Shown here: one piece after another, positions 55,167 through 63,425 of the stretch | How positions within the stretch are numbered: position 1 is the first letter of the stretch | How the letters are laid out: each line of letters opens with the position of its first letter | From: Algoriphagus zhangzhouensis | GTDB taxonomy: Bacteria > Bacteroidota > Bacteroidia > Cytophagales > Cyclobacteriaceae | Length of the DNA: 64,000 bases | Assembly: GCF_900148515.1 (NCBI RefSeq) | Contig: NZ_FRXN01000003.1 | Coordinates: forward strand, 352,757 to 416,756 | Direction: 5' to 3' | Program-made: the position numbers and the translations under genes | The notes under the pieces: model-generated | What the model was told of the DNA's origin: nothing | Database searches by the model: none | Seen by the model: the letters and a program-made list of their open reading frames with translations, nothing else

Positions 55167-57641
55167 TTATTTAGTCAAGGGCTTGTCCCTCTGCATTTCT
55201 ATCATATCAACTGGCGGAGGTGTATTGTCTCCCAAAAGATGCTGCACAAAATAGTCTCCCATTCTCCAAAAGAAATACTCTGTCATATTACCATAACCGT
55301 GTCTCTGTCCCGGTAGCATTACAAAATCAAATCTCTTTCCAGCTTTGATCAATGCCTCTGCCATACGAATGGTATTAGCTGGGTGAACATTATTATCAAC
55401 ACCACCCGTAGAAAGCATCAGTCTACCCTTCAAGTTTTTTGCTAGATCAGGGTTCTTTTCAATCTGATAAACAAAGGTTGTATCACCCTTTGGAGAAATT
55501 TGCTCTTTAACTCCATGATGCTTTTCAGACCACCATCTGTTGTAGATGTTGTTTTCATGATTACCTGCTGATGAAACAGCCACTTTGAACACATCTGGAT
55601 AAACTAACATGGCTGCAGTGGACATAAATCCACCTCCTGAGTGACCATGGATTCCCACCTTGTTTCTATCGATGTAATCGTACTTATCAGCTAATTGCTC
55701 AATGGCAGCCTTTTTATCAGCCAAACCATAATCTCTCAAATCTCCATAGCCATAATTATGATACCACTTGGATCGAGCTGGATGACCTCCTCTATTTCCA
55801 AGAGTGATTACTACGAAGCCGAACTGAGCCAAACGGTCAGTTCTATCCAATCTGCTGCCAAAAGCCTTGTTCACAGCCTCGGTTTGTGGACCTGGATAGA
55901 CATATTCAATGATTGGGTATTTTCTTGTAGAGTCAAAATCAAAAGGCTTATACATCACTCCATACAAGTCGGTAATTCCATCATCAGCTTTGAATTTGAA
56001 TGGTTCTGGGAATTGATAACCTGCTGCAAAAAGCTGGCTCAAATCGGTGGTTTCCAAATCCATTACTTTGTTACCACTTCTGTCTTTCAAAACGGAAACT
56101 GGAGTGGTATTTACTCTTGAATAAGTATCCACGAAATAGCTTGCATTGTCATTGATGCTTATGTCGTGAGTAAAGTCCCCTGAATTCAACAGACTTACGG
56201 CTCCTCCATCCAAACTAACAGAATACAAGTGCTCGTAATAAGGATCTTCTCCTTTTTCTCTTCCATTTGCTACGAAATAGACTTTTCTATTTTTCTCATC
56301 AACTCTTGCGGTTCCGCTCACATGGTAAGGGCCTGAGGTCAATTGACGTTTCATCGATCCATCTTTTCCATAGAGGTAAAGATGTGCCCAACCATCTCTT
56401 TCTGACCACCAGATCATGTCATTTCCTACCAATTCCAATTTGTCAAAATCGATATAGGTATTGCTTCTTTCCTCGATCAGAACTTCCTTCTCATTCGTAG
56501 TTAGATTCCATCTTACCACATCCACTTTTTTCAAATCTCTGGATGTCAATGCGAAATAAAATTCATCCAAATCTCCCAACCAAGTCGCAGGTCTAAAGTC
56601 ATCATCTCTTGTATTGGCAGCAGGTGTTATTGACCAAAGAGATATCGTCTGATCTTTGAAGGTTGAAACAGGAAGCTTGTTCAGTTCCATAGATTCGAAT
56701 GAAAAATGAAGCAATTCTGATTGTGGCTGCTCTTTTTCCCCTGGCATGGCGTATTTGTAAGTCTCCAAAGTTGGTCTAGGATCCCTAGTATTGTGAATTA
56801 CCCAAAGGTCCTTTACCTCTCTTGAATCAGATCTTGTCATGACAAACTGCTTGGAATCTGTACTCCAAAGAAGCCCTACTCTCTTTCTGTCATCCTTTTT
56901 CTTTTCTTCCTCGACATTATCATCTCCGCGGCCTCCCCAACCATATTCGTAATCCTTTTCCCCATCTGTTGTCAATTGATTTTCAACGATAGTAGAATCT
57001 TTTTCATCTTTGACAGCCTTCAAGAAGTTCTCTTTATCCATCCAATACAAATTGTAGTTTTTGCCATAAACTACCTTAGAGGAATCAGGTGAAATATTAG
57101 CCCAAGAAAGTCGCTTTGGGTCTTTTTCAGTTTCAACTTCAGTTAAAGTTTGGTTAGATATGGTATACAAAAATGTATGGGTCTTTTTCTCTAATGAATC
57201 CTTCGCATTTTTGTTTTTGGCCTTGATTTCATCCCAATCAGATTTCAGGACATCAGCTGTAGATTTCACTTTGAATCGGATCGTATTTTCATCATCCATC
57301 AGTTTCAAATCATCCAATTTCAAATGCTGACCATCATAAGGATCCTTAACAGCCTTGGTGATTTCAGCTGCAAGTTTATCTCTGTCAAAAAGCTCAGTTT
57401 TTGATTTTCTAACAGGGTCTACTACATACCAATTTTTGCCTTCACTTGTCTCATATTCATACCAAAACCGGTCTGATTTCTTCATCCAATGGGGATTTAC
57501 GGAAGTAGAAAACACCATTTTCCTCATCTTTTCTGGAGAAAATCGTGCTGCCAATTCATAATTCCCCTTGTAAACAGGTTCCTGTGAAAAGGCAGAAAAA
57601 GCCAGAACAAAGAACCCGGAAAGGAGTAAAATTTTTCGCAT
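55167..57641 (-). CDS. Dipeptidyl-peptidase IV-like S9 family peptidase
   Basis: An 824-aa exported peptidase with signal peptide MRKILLLSGFFVLAFSAFSQ. Residues ~40-570 form the beta-propeller; the alpha/beta-hydrolase domain follows. The nucleophile is in GIHGHSGGGFMST (S668), with the Asp in STGGVDNNVHPANT and the His in LPGQRHGYGNMTEY. The layout (propeller plus DPP4-type catalytic domain) fits enzymes that remove X-Pro or X-Ala dipeptides, acting at the periplasm or surface. Length matches the family. It stands alone with a strong terminator. Confidence 0.92.
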   Translation of the reverse strand: MRKILLLSGFFVLAFSAFSQEPVYKGNYELAARFSPEKMRKMVFSTSVNPHWMKKSDRFWYEYETSEGKNWYVVDPVRKSKTELFDRDKLAAEITKAVKDPYDGQHLKLDDLKLMDDENTIRFKVKSTADVLKSDWDEIKAKNKNAKDSLEKKTHTFLYTISNQTLTEVETEKDPKRLSWANISPDSSKVVYGKNYNLYWMDKENFLKAVKDEKDSTIVENQLTTDGEKDYEYGWGGRGDDNVEEEKKKDDRKRVGLLWSTDSKQFVMTRSDSREVKDLWVIHNTRDPRPTLETYKYAMPGEKEQPQSELLHFSFESMELNKLPVSTFKDQTISLWSITPAANTRDDDFRPATWLGDLDEFYFALTSRDLKKVDVVRWNLTTNEKEVLIEERSNTYIDFDKLELVGNDMIWWSERDGWAHLYLYGKDGSMKRQLTSGPYHVSGTARVDEKNRKVYFVANGREKGEDPYYEHLYSVSLDGGAVSLLNSGDFTHDISINDNASYFVDTYSRVNTTPVSVLKDRSGNKVMDLETTDLSQLFAAGYQFPEPFKFKADDGITDLYGVMYKPFDFDSTRKYPIIEYVYPGPQTEAVNKAFGSRLDRTDRLAQFGFVVITLGNRGGHPARSKWYHNYGYGDLRDYGLADKKAAIEQLADKYDYIDRNKVGIHGHSGGGFMSTAAMLVYPDVFKVAVSSAGNHENNIYNRWWSEKHHGVKEQISPKGDTTFVYQIEKNPDLAKNLKGRLMLSTGGVDNNVHPANTIRMAEALIKAGKRFDFVMLPGQRHGYGNMTEYFFWRMGDYFVQHLLGDNTPPPVDMIEMQRDKPLTK

Positions 57642-57747
57642 AGTTATTTGAGTTGATATTCTAAGCGAAGCTAAAAAATGAGGCTTAATGACTCTTTACC
57701 GCTTGAATAAAAACACCAAACACGCTCAAACTAGGAGGAGAAGGGAC

Positions 57748-58707
57748 TCAAATTCTCCAACTAGACTTTGTATAATCTGGAAATAATTTGGTCAATAGAC
57801 CTCCGGCAAAATAAAATTGATAATAGACTAACATGATCCCTACCGTAAAAGGCAATTCAAATGTTTTCAGATCAACTCTTTTACCATTTTGGAAACTAGA
57901 TTTGATAGCTTTTTTACTTCTAAAAAGGTAAATCTTAAAGAATCGTTTAAATGGGTTTTTATGAAAAAACTCTTTTTCAAACAGGCGACCATAATCATCC
58001 CTGCCTTCTGCCAAAGCCCTGGTAAAGAAATGAGAAGCGCCATTAGGACATGGATGAGATGCTGTTGCTCCACTATGCTTATAAAGCTTTATTCCTTTTG
58101 CTTTCATTCGCTCCCAGAGCAAAGTGTCTGCTCCTCTTGTAATTCCCTCATTCATCTCAGGGTAAGGATTTTCTAGCATCAATTGTCTATTTGCAATATA
58201 ATTATTGGAAAAAATCAATCCTACTTCATCCAATTTGGAAGCAACTGGAGGGAGAGGAAAAAACCAAGATAAAGCAAAAGCTTTTCCAACTAAATCTGAA
58301 TAATCTATATAAGAATAACCAGAAACTACTGAATCTGGATATTGATTATGAGTTTCTAGCATAATTTCTAACCAATCAGCCCCAGGTATAATATCACTAT
58401 CTAGAAAGATTATCTTTTCACCTTTTGCCAGCTTTACACCTTGGTTCTTCAACTCAAAATAATGAGCATCTTCCACATCAATTACAGAATAAGGAATTGA
58501 AACTTTCAAATCATTTTCTGCAACAACTTCATCGATAAAATCCTCGATAAATTTTTTGCTCACTTGTTTTTCATTGTGAAGAATCAACATCTCAATCGTC
58601 TCAGACCTTTTGTTGGTTTGATTGAATATTTGAATCAGTAGTTCCTTTGTTCTTTGCAACTCTGCCAAAACAGCGTTTTCCCACTCTAAAACAATACTTA
58701 TATCCAT
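57748..58707 (-). CDS. Family 2 glycosyltransferase with C-terminal membrane-associated end
   Basis: A 319-aa GT-A enzyme. KGEKIIFLDSDIIPGADWLE carries the DxD motif. The segment GITRGADTLLWERMKAKG (187-204) fits the acceptor or catalytic loop. A hydrophobic segment near the end (TVGIMLVYYQFYFAGGLLTK) may anchor it to the membrane. The N-terminal ~60 residues, which are Leu/Glu/Lys rich, are unusual for a GT2 start. It is alone, with a 223-nt AT-rich gap upstream. Donor and acceptor are unknown. Confidence 0.78.
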   Translation of the reverse strand: MDISIVLEWENAVLAELQRTKELLIQIFNQTNKRSETIEMLILHNEKQVSKKFIEDFIDEVVAENDLKVSIPYSVIDVEDAHYFELKNQGVKLAKGEKIIFLDSDIIPGADWLEIMLETHNQYPDSVVSGYSYIDYSDLVGKAFALSWFFPLPPVASKLDEVGLIFSNNYIANRQLMLENPYPEMNEGITRGADTLLWERMKAKGIKLYKHSGATASHPCPNGASHFFTRALAEGRDDYGRLFEKEFFHKNPFKRFFKIYLFRSKKAIKSSFQNGKRVDLKTFELPFTVGIMLVYYQFYFAGGLLTKLFPDYTKSSWRI

Positions 58708-58930
58708 TTTTATTCGATTAAAAATTACATTAAACAGAACCTAAAAATATAATTCTTTAAGACGATTTCTAATATTTTTTCATAATTATAAGAAATTTAG
58801 TTCTCCATCTAACTAAATCAGTACCTGGGATATAGACATTTCACATCTACTTAACCTTTTCTTCATCTAAACCAAAGATTATTTTGAAATCATGACAATC
58901 ACTTAACAAACTAAACATCATGGTTTTATA
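58708..58930. other. AT-rich divergent intergenic region
   Basis: This 223-nt gap between the divergent GT2 and LpxH-like genes holds no ORF and no hairpin-T signal. It is AT-rich and includes a TTATTTTG box (one base short of the -7 consensus) close to the LpxH-like start, which may be its promoter. A tiny reading frame, ATG GTT TTA TAT TGA, starts at 58920 and overlaps the TTG start of the next gene. Confidence 0.4.
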
Positions 58931-59842
58931 TTGAGGGTATACCTTTCGATCAAAACCAACAGAGTGAAGACACATTTCAAAACTATCATCATCTCAGATG
59001 TCCACTTGGGCACAAAAGGTTCGAAAGCCAAAGAAATTGCCCGCTTCCTAAAACAATATCGATGTGAAAACCTCATTCTCAATGGGGACATCATCGACGG
59101 TTGGCAACTCAAAAAATCGGGTAGCTGGAAAAGAAAGCATACTCGCTTTTTCAATCGAATCATCAAAATGATAGAAAACCACAAAACAAACGTGGTCTAT
59201 CTGAGAGGAAATCACGATGATTTTTTAGATCAAATTCTACCTCTTCAGATCGGGAATCTCTCGATCCAAACCGACATGATTTACGAAAGTCATGGCAAAA
59301 AATATTTCATTACTCATGGAGACGTGTTTGACAGCATCACTACAAATCTCAGGTGGATCGCTTATATCGGAGATGTGGGATATACTTTTCTACTTTGGCT
59401 AAATAGAGTAGTCAATCACTACAGAATCAAAAGAGGTCTTCCATATTTTTCACTCTCCCAATATATCAAAGGCAAGGTAAAATCAGCCGTTTCCTACATC
59501 GATCAGTATGAGGAAGAACTGGCAAAAATGGCTAAGGCAAAGGGATGTGACGGAATCATCTGTGGACATATACACAAGGCAGAAAATCGCTATATCGATG
59601 GAATCCATTATCTCAATTCAGGTGATTGGGTGGAGACCATGTCAGCCCTTGCAGAAGATGAAGACAGCAACTGGCAATTGATCTATTATAATGAAATAGA
59701 CTTCAAAAGTTCTGCAAATCTGCACATTTCATCCTTTTTCGAAGGAGAGAACGAGAAAAATTCCGATATTATTCCGTTGAAACAGGTTTCTTTTGACCGG
59801 AACAATGACGATCAAATCGAACCACCAGCTTTTAGATCATGA
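58931..59842 (+). CDS. LpxH-like metallophosphoesterase
   Basis: A 303-aa calcineurin-like phosphoesterase. It has IISDVHLGTKGSKAKEI, NLILNGDIIDGWQLKKSG, YLRGNHDDFLD, FITHGDVFDSI and IICGHIHKAENRYI, in the order of UDP-2,3-diacylglucosamine diphosphatase-like enzymes, but is longer and more distant than LpxH at 38.8 kb. The start is uncertain: the first in-frame choice is a TTG at 58931, with a GTG at 58964. It overlaps the following MurG-like glycosyltransferase by 4 nt. The pair may process a glycolipid precursor, which is inference. Confidence 0.8.
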   Translation: MRVYLSIKTNRVKTHFKTIIISDVHLGTKGSKAKEIARFLKQYRCENLILNGDIIDGWQLKKSGSWKRKHTRFFNRIIKMIENHKTNVVYLRGNHDDFLDQILPLQIGNLSIQTDMIYESHGKKYFITHGDVFDSITTNLRWIAYIGDVGYTFLLWLNRVVNHYRIKRGLPYFSLSQYIKGKVKSAVSYIDQYEEELAKMAKAKGCDGIICGHIHKAENRYIDGIHYLNSGDWVETMSALAEDEDSNWQLIYYNEIDFKSSANLHISSFFEGENEKNSDIIPLKQVSFDRNNDDQIEPPAFRS

Positions 59843-60954
59843 AATTTTTATTTTTAGTTCAGGGGGAAGGAAGAGGGCACATGACCCAAGCTATTTCTTT
59901 TGCCAAGTTAGTCCGAACTCAAGGACACACTGTCTGTGGTGTTGTTCTGGGAAAAAGTAAGAGACGTGCCATCCCGGACTTTTTCAAAAGAGAAATCTCC
60001 GCTCCCATCCATTGGATTCCGAGTCCGAACTTTGTCTGTGACAAAAATGAAAAACGAATCAGTTTAAGCAAAACCATCTCCAAAAACCTGATTCAAACTC
60101 CCAAATACCTTCAAAGTCTTTGGCAAATCCACAAAATCGTACAAAACCACCAACCAGACATCATTGTCAATTTTTACGACCAATTAGGAGGACTTTACAA
60201 TTTGATTTTTAGACCCAAAGCTGAATATTGGGTTATTGGACATCAATACTTGGTCAACCATTCTGAATTCATTTTCCCAGAAGGGAGATCCTTGGAAAAG
60301 TCTCTTTTTAAACTCAATACTCAAATCACTTCTCTTGGTGCAAAAACCCAATTGGCATTGTCATTTGAGAGATTAAACTCTGAAGGAAAAACCCAGATAG
60401 TTCCTCCGCTATTGAGACCTGAGATCAATTACCTCGAACCAACATCTGGAGATTTTTTACTGACCTACTTAGTCAATCCAGGCTACTCGGAAGATGTCAT
60501 CAAGTATGCAAAACAAGTTCCAGATCAAAAAATAAAAGTTTATTGGGATAAAAAAGATGCCTCAGAAACTGTTCAGGCACTTCCCAATCTAACTTTTCAT
60601 CAAGTCAATGATAAAAGTTTTCTGCAAGACATGGCAACTTGCAAGAGTCTAGTTTGTACGGCTGGATTTGAATCGGTGTGCGAGGCCATGTATTTGGGGA
60701 AACAAATTATGGTGGTCCCTGTGGAAGGCCAATACGAGCAAGCTTGCAATGCTTTGGAAATCCAACATAGAAAAATCGGGATCACATCCTCTTGCTTTGA
60801 TTTTAGCCTTTTGGAAAATAAGCCACTGGAGCAAACAAAAACTCCCCAGGAATTTATTCAATGGCAAAATTCCTGGGGAGAAATACTTCAAAATCTATTA
60901 TCCAAGGAGGAAGTTACTTGGGAAACCACCACTCCGGCATTGGAAATTGGCTAA
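59839..60954 (+). CDS. MurG-like glycosyltransferase
   Basis: A 371-aa GT-B enzyme. The N-terminal loop GEGRGHMTQAIS (9-20) is the MurG/UGT-type glycine-rich region, and the C-terminal TAGFESVCEAMYLGKQIMVV plus VEGQYEQACNA is the donor-binding region. It is not the true MurG, since that gene belongs to a murein cluster not seen here. It is coupled to the LpxH-like gene by an ATGA overlap. It is probably a cytoplasmic or membrane-bound enzyme making a glycolipid. It converges on the M56 gene with a 3-nt gap. Confidence 0.82.
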   Translation: MKFLFLVQGEGRGHMTQAISFAKLVRTQGHTVCGVVLGKSKRRAIPDFFKREISAPIHWIPSPNFVCDKNEKRISLSKTISKNLIQTPKYLQSLWQIHKIVQNHQPDIIVNFYDQLGGLYNLIFRPKAEYWVIGHQYLVNHSEFIFPEGRSLEKSLFKLNTQITSLGAKTQLALSFERLNSEGKTQIVPPLLRPEINYLEPTSGDFLLTYLVNPGYSEDVIKYAKQVPDQKIKVYWDKKDASETVQALPNLTFHQVNDKSFLQDMATCKSLVCTAGFESVCEAMYLGKQIMVVPVEGQYEQACNALEIQHRKIGITSSCFDFSLLENKPLEQTKTPQEFIQWQNSWGEILQNLLSKEEVTWETTTPALEIG

Positions 60955-60957
60955 GAC

Positions 60958-62730
60958 TTAGCAGCCGTTTGCCGCTCTTTCCTCTGGAGTAAGCTCTGAT
61001 GGAAGCTTAAACATCTCTACTCCATTTCTGGTGATTTTTACGTAAGGCTCAGCAGGTAAAGTAGGTTTAGTCACCTTACTTTTGGCCAAATAATCTAAGG
61101 ACATATATGAATTCATCACCTGATCGTAAAGACTCTGAATCTGATCTTGATCAATTTCACTTTTGAAAATGAAATGCTGCTTTTCGTTCCTTTTCAATTC
61201 ATAAGAATAGAACAATTCATTATATGCTTCTAATAAGGTTTCATCTGCCATTCCATCGTATGGAGGGGGAGGTGGAAGTGTTGCTTTCTCTTCAGCAGTC
61301 AAGTCACCTGGTTTCTTGAAATACACCTCTCCATCCTTTTCCAATCGAATAAATGGATCATATGGATGCTTGGGTCTTTGAGTCTTTCTCTGTAAATCCA
61401 TTGGAAGTCTGAAGTACTTTCCTCCCAAATCCAAGAACTCATTTAAAATTTCTTTTTGTTCATCAGCAGATCTTTGGATATAGTGAACTCCAGTAGCTAA
61501 TCTTTCTTTATAAACTTGAAGATCATTCAAATATTCAGTCAAATCATTAATTCGTTCATTCGATCTTGGCCAAATAGATGAATTACTTAAATATTTGATC
61601 TTTCTTACATCCAACTTCCTTAACTCAGTTTGAAAGTCAGCCAATTGACCCATCGGAACTCCCGGATCTACAGAAAGATTAACCAAAACGTGGTTATCAG
61701 AGTCTTTTAATAGGTCCTTTAAATCAGATATTGCATAAACTTTCCCCTCATACTTAATTCCACCACCTATGTTCAGATGAAAATCAAGCTCCTCTGAATT
61801 ATTGATGGACTTTGACTCTGATCCTGAATCTTTCGCAACCTCAACGCTTTTCTTCTCACTAAATCCATAAATCACTAAAGCAATTACCGGTAAAAGCACC
61901 AGAAGCTTAATCACACGAATAGTGGATTTTGTCTGCTTTTTCATCATTTCGAGACGTTTTTTGGTTAAAGAAAAATTCAAATTACTAACAAGAGAATTGG
62001 AAGGGTTTCCAGCCATAAATTGAAGCAATTCTTGTTGATATTGATGGATCGGCCATTTTTTAAGAACTGACTGATCTGCTATAAATTCATGGTTTAGCTG
62101 GATGCTTTGCTTAGCCCAATACAAGCCTGGATGGAACCAAAACGGGATCATCAATAGCTCTATAAATAATATATCCCAGCTATGTTTCCCATTCACATGC
62201 GACAATTCATGCTCAAACACCGCATCAGAAATCTCCTCATTTTCAAACTCCTCTTTTGTAACAAAAATGTAATGAAAGAAAGTATATGGAATGACTTTCT
62301 GGGAAAGTAGAACCAAGGTTTGACCACGATAGGTCACCTTCAAATTCTTATTGACCTGATTATAGAGTACTCCAATATTTTTGACAAAACGGATTAAGAA
62401 TACTATCGAAACCATGCCATAGACAATCCACAACAATATTTGCCATGGAAGCTCTGTTGGCAGCTCGGTAAGGACTAATTCCTGATTAGAGACATTTTCA
62501 AAAGTGGGGATTACATTTTCCCCAAAATTCAATGATTCCACAAAAACAGGAGCCTGTTTTTCTACAAAAACCACTTTTTCAATTGTGTTTAGCGGAATCA
62601 AAAAAGAGAAAATAATTGCCCCTAATAGGTAAAAGCGATTGAATTGGTAAAACACTTCCCGCTGAAGCAAAAGCCTATGAATGGCCAGAAAGACCATCAG
62701 ACAAATCACGGATTTCAATAGATATTCCAT
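60958..62730 (-). CDS. M56-family (BlaR1-like) membrane metallopeptidase with repeated C-terminal motif
   Basis: A 590-aa protein with four membrane helices in the first ~300 residues. The zinc motif is FEHELSH (H174-H178, within HELSH), as in BlaR1/MecR1. The extracytoplasmic C terminus is not recognisably a penicillin-binding domain. It has a motif twice: PYDPFIRLEKDGEVYFKKPG-DLTAEEKA (about 456-482) and PAEPYVKITRNGVEMFKLP-SELTPEERAA. The gene sits with BlaI as in antibiotic-sensing pairs; the signal here is unknown. Its start overlaps the end of the blaI-like gene by 1 nt. Confidence 0.85.
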   Translation of the reverse strand: MEYLLKSVICLMVFLAIHRLLLQREVFYQFNRFYLLGAIIFSFLIPLNTIEKVVFVEKQAPVFVESLNFGENVIPTFENVSNQELVLTELPTELPWQILLWIVYGMVSIVFLIRFVKNIGVLYNQVNKNLKVTYRGQTLVLLSQKVIPYTFFHYIFVTKEEFENEEISDAVFEHELSHVNGKHSWDILFIELLMIPFWFHPGLYWAKQSIQLNHEFIADQSVLKKWPIHQYQQELLQFMAGNPSNSLVSNLNFSLTKKRLEMMKKQTKSTIRVIKLLVLLPVIALVIYGFSEKKSVEVAKDSGSESKSINNSEELDFHLNIGGGIKYEGKVYAISDLKDLLKDSDNHVLVNLSVDPGVPMGQLADFQTELRKLDVRKIKYLSNSSIWPRSNERINDLTEYLNDLQVYKERLATGVHYIQRSADEQKEILNEFLDLGGKYFRLPMDLQRKTQRPKHPYDPFIRLEKDGEVYFKKPGDLTAEEKATLPPPPPYDGMADETLLEAYNELFYSYELKRNEKQHFIFKSEIDQDQIQSLYDQVMNSYMSLDYLAKSKVTKPTLPAEPYVKITRNGVEMFKLPSELTPEERAANGC

Positions 62731-63098
62731 CAGCTTTTTTGGACTAGTTTTTCTTCAATTAGAGACTTCAATTCTTCAAGTTCTTCTTTGGATAAGTCAG
62801 TTTTCTTCGTGAAAAAAGAAGCAAACTGACCTGGAGAATCATTGAAAAAGTTTTTGATCAAGCCATTGATATGTTTGGAGAAATAGTTTTCCTTACTGAT
62901 CAATGGAAAATATTGTCTCATATTCCCAATCGTCTCATAAGAGACAAAATCTTTCTCCTGCATCCTTTTCAACAAAGTGGAAATTGTAGTGGCTGCAGGC
63001 TTTGGGTCTGGATACATCTCAAGTAGCTCTTTTTGAAATGCTTTTTTCAAAACCCAAAGGTGATTCATCAATTCTTCCTCAGTTTTAGACAGTTTCAT
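62730..63098 (-). CDS. BlaI/MecI/CopY family transcriptional repressor
   Basis: A 122-aa winged-helix repressor. The start KLSKTEEELMNHLWVLKKAF, the middle AATTISTLLKRMQEKDFVSYE (DNA-binding helix region) and the end LEELKSLIEEKL fit the family. BlaI-type repressors form dimers on TACAnnTGTA dyads and are removed by proteolysis signalled through the M56 partner. Two such dyads are directly upstream. It is the first gene of the pair, and overlaps the M56 gene by one base. Confidence 0.92.
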   Translation of the reverse strand: MKLSKTEEELMNHLWVLKKAFQKELLEMYPDPKPAATTISTLLKRMQEKDFVSYETIGNMRQYFPLISKENYFSKHINGLIKNFFNDSPGQFASFFTKKTDLSKEELEELKSLIEEKLVQKS

Positions 63099-63103
63099 AA
63101 TTA

Positions 63104-63134
63104 CAAATTACTTTCTACAAATGTAGAACACAAA
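63104..63134 (-). promoter_or_regulatory. Putative blaI promoter with an operator in the spacer
   Basis: On the minus strand a TTTG (63134-63131) is followed 20 nt later by TAATTTG (63110-63104), a near match to -33 and -7. The operator dyad fills the spacer. The -7 box is only 5 nt from the blaI ATG, so the transcript may be nearly leaderless or another promoter is used. Confidence 0.45.
63113..63128. promoter_or_regulatory. BlaI-type operator 1
   Basis: TTCTACAAATGTAGAA is a dyad of 7-bp arms with a 2-bp centre, matching the TACAnnTGTA core of BlaI/MecI operators. It lies between the promoter boxes of the blaI gene. Confidence 0.8.
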
Positions 63135-63139
63135 ATCAA

Positions 63140-63155
63140 TTCTACAAGTGTAGAA
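63140..63155. promoter_or_regulatory. BlaI-type operator 2
   Basis: TTCTACAAGTGTAGAA is a second dyad with the same 7-bp arms, centred 27 bp from operator 1. Confidence 0.8.
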
Positions 63156-63364
63156 TGAAATTTTTAACATTTTTCAGAGAATTTGATTTTTGAGGAAAAT
63201 TGGAATTCTATGCAACAAATCATGAATTCCTGCCTTATTAAACTACTTACTTCGTAGAATATGGACTTTTACAATCCATTTTTTCAAAAATCCATTATCT
63301 ATTTGACCTAGTTCAAAAAATTGGTGAATTCGACCATATTCAGCGATTTACGAAAGAGAAGTCC

Positions 63365-63372
63365 TAATTTTG
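63365..63372 (+). promoter_or_regulatory. Putative -7 box before the glucosidase gene
   Basis: TAATTTTG matches TAnnTTTG exactly, 53 nt before the ATG. No good -33 TTTG is seen at the right distance. Confidence 0.35.
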
Positions 63373-63425
63373 ATCTTTAAGCAACGAAAACTTATATTTT
63401 CGAGACTGCTCAAATCAGAACCTAC

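Larger units (their letters stand above)
63099..63425. other. Divergent regulatory region between blaI and the glucosidase gene
   Basis: This 327-nt gap has no gene. Its left end holds the two BlaI operators and a promoter for the blaI-M56 unit. Its right end has a TAATTTTG box 53 nt before the glucosidase ATG. The middle is AT-rich with no clear hairpin. Confidence 0.6.
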
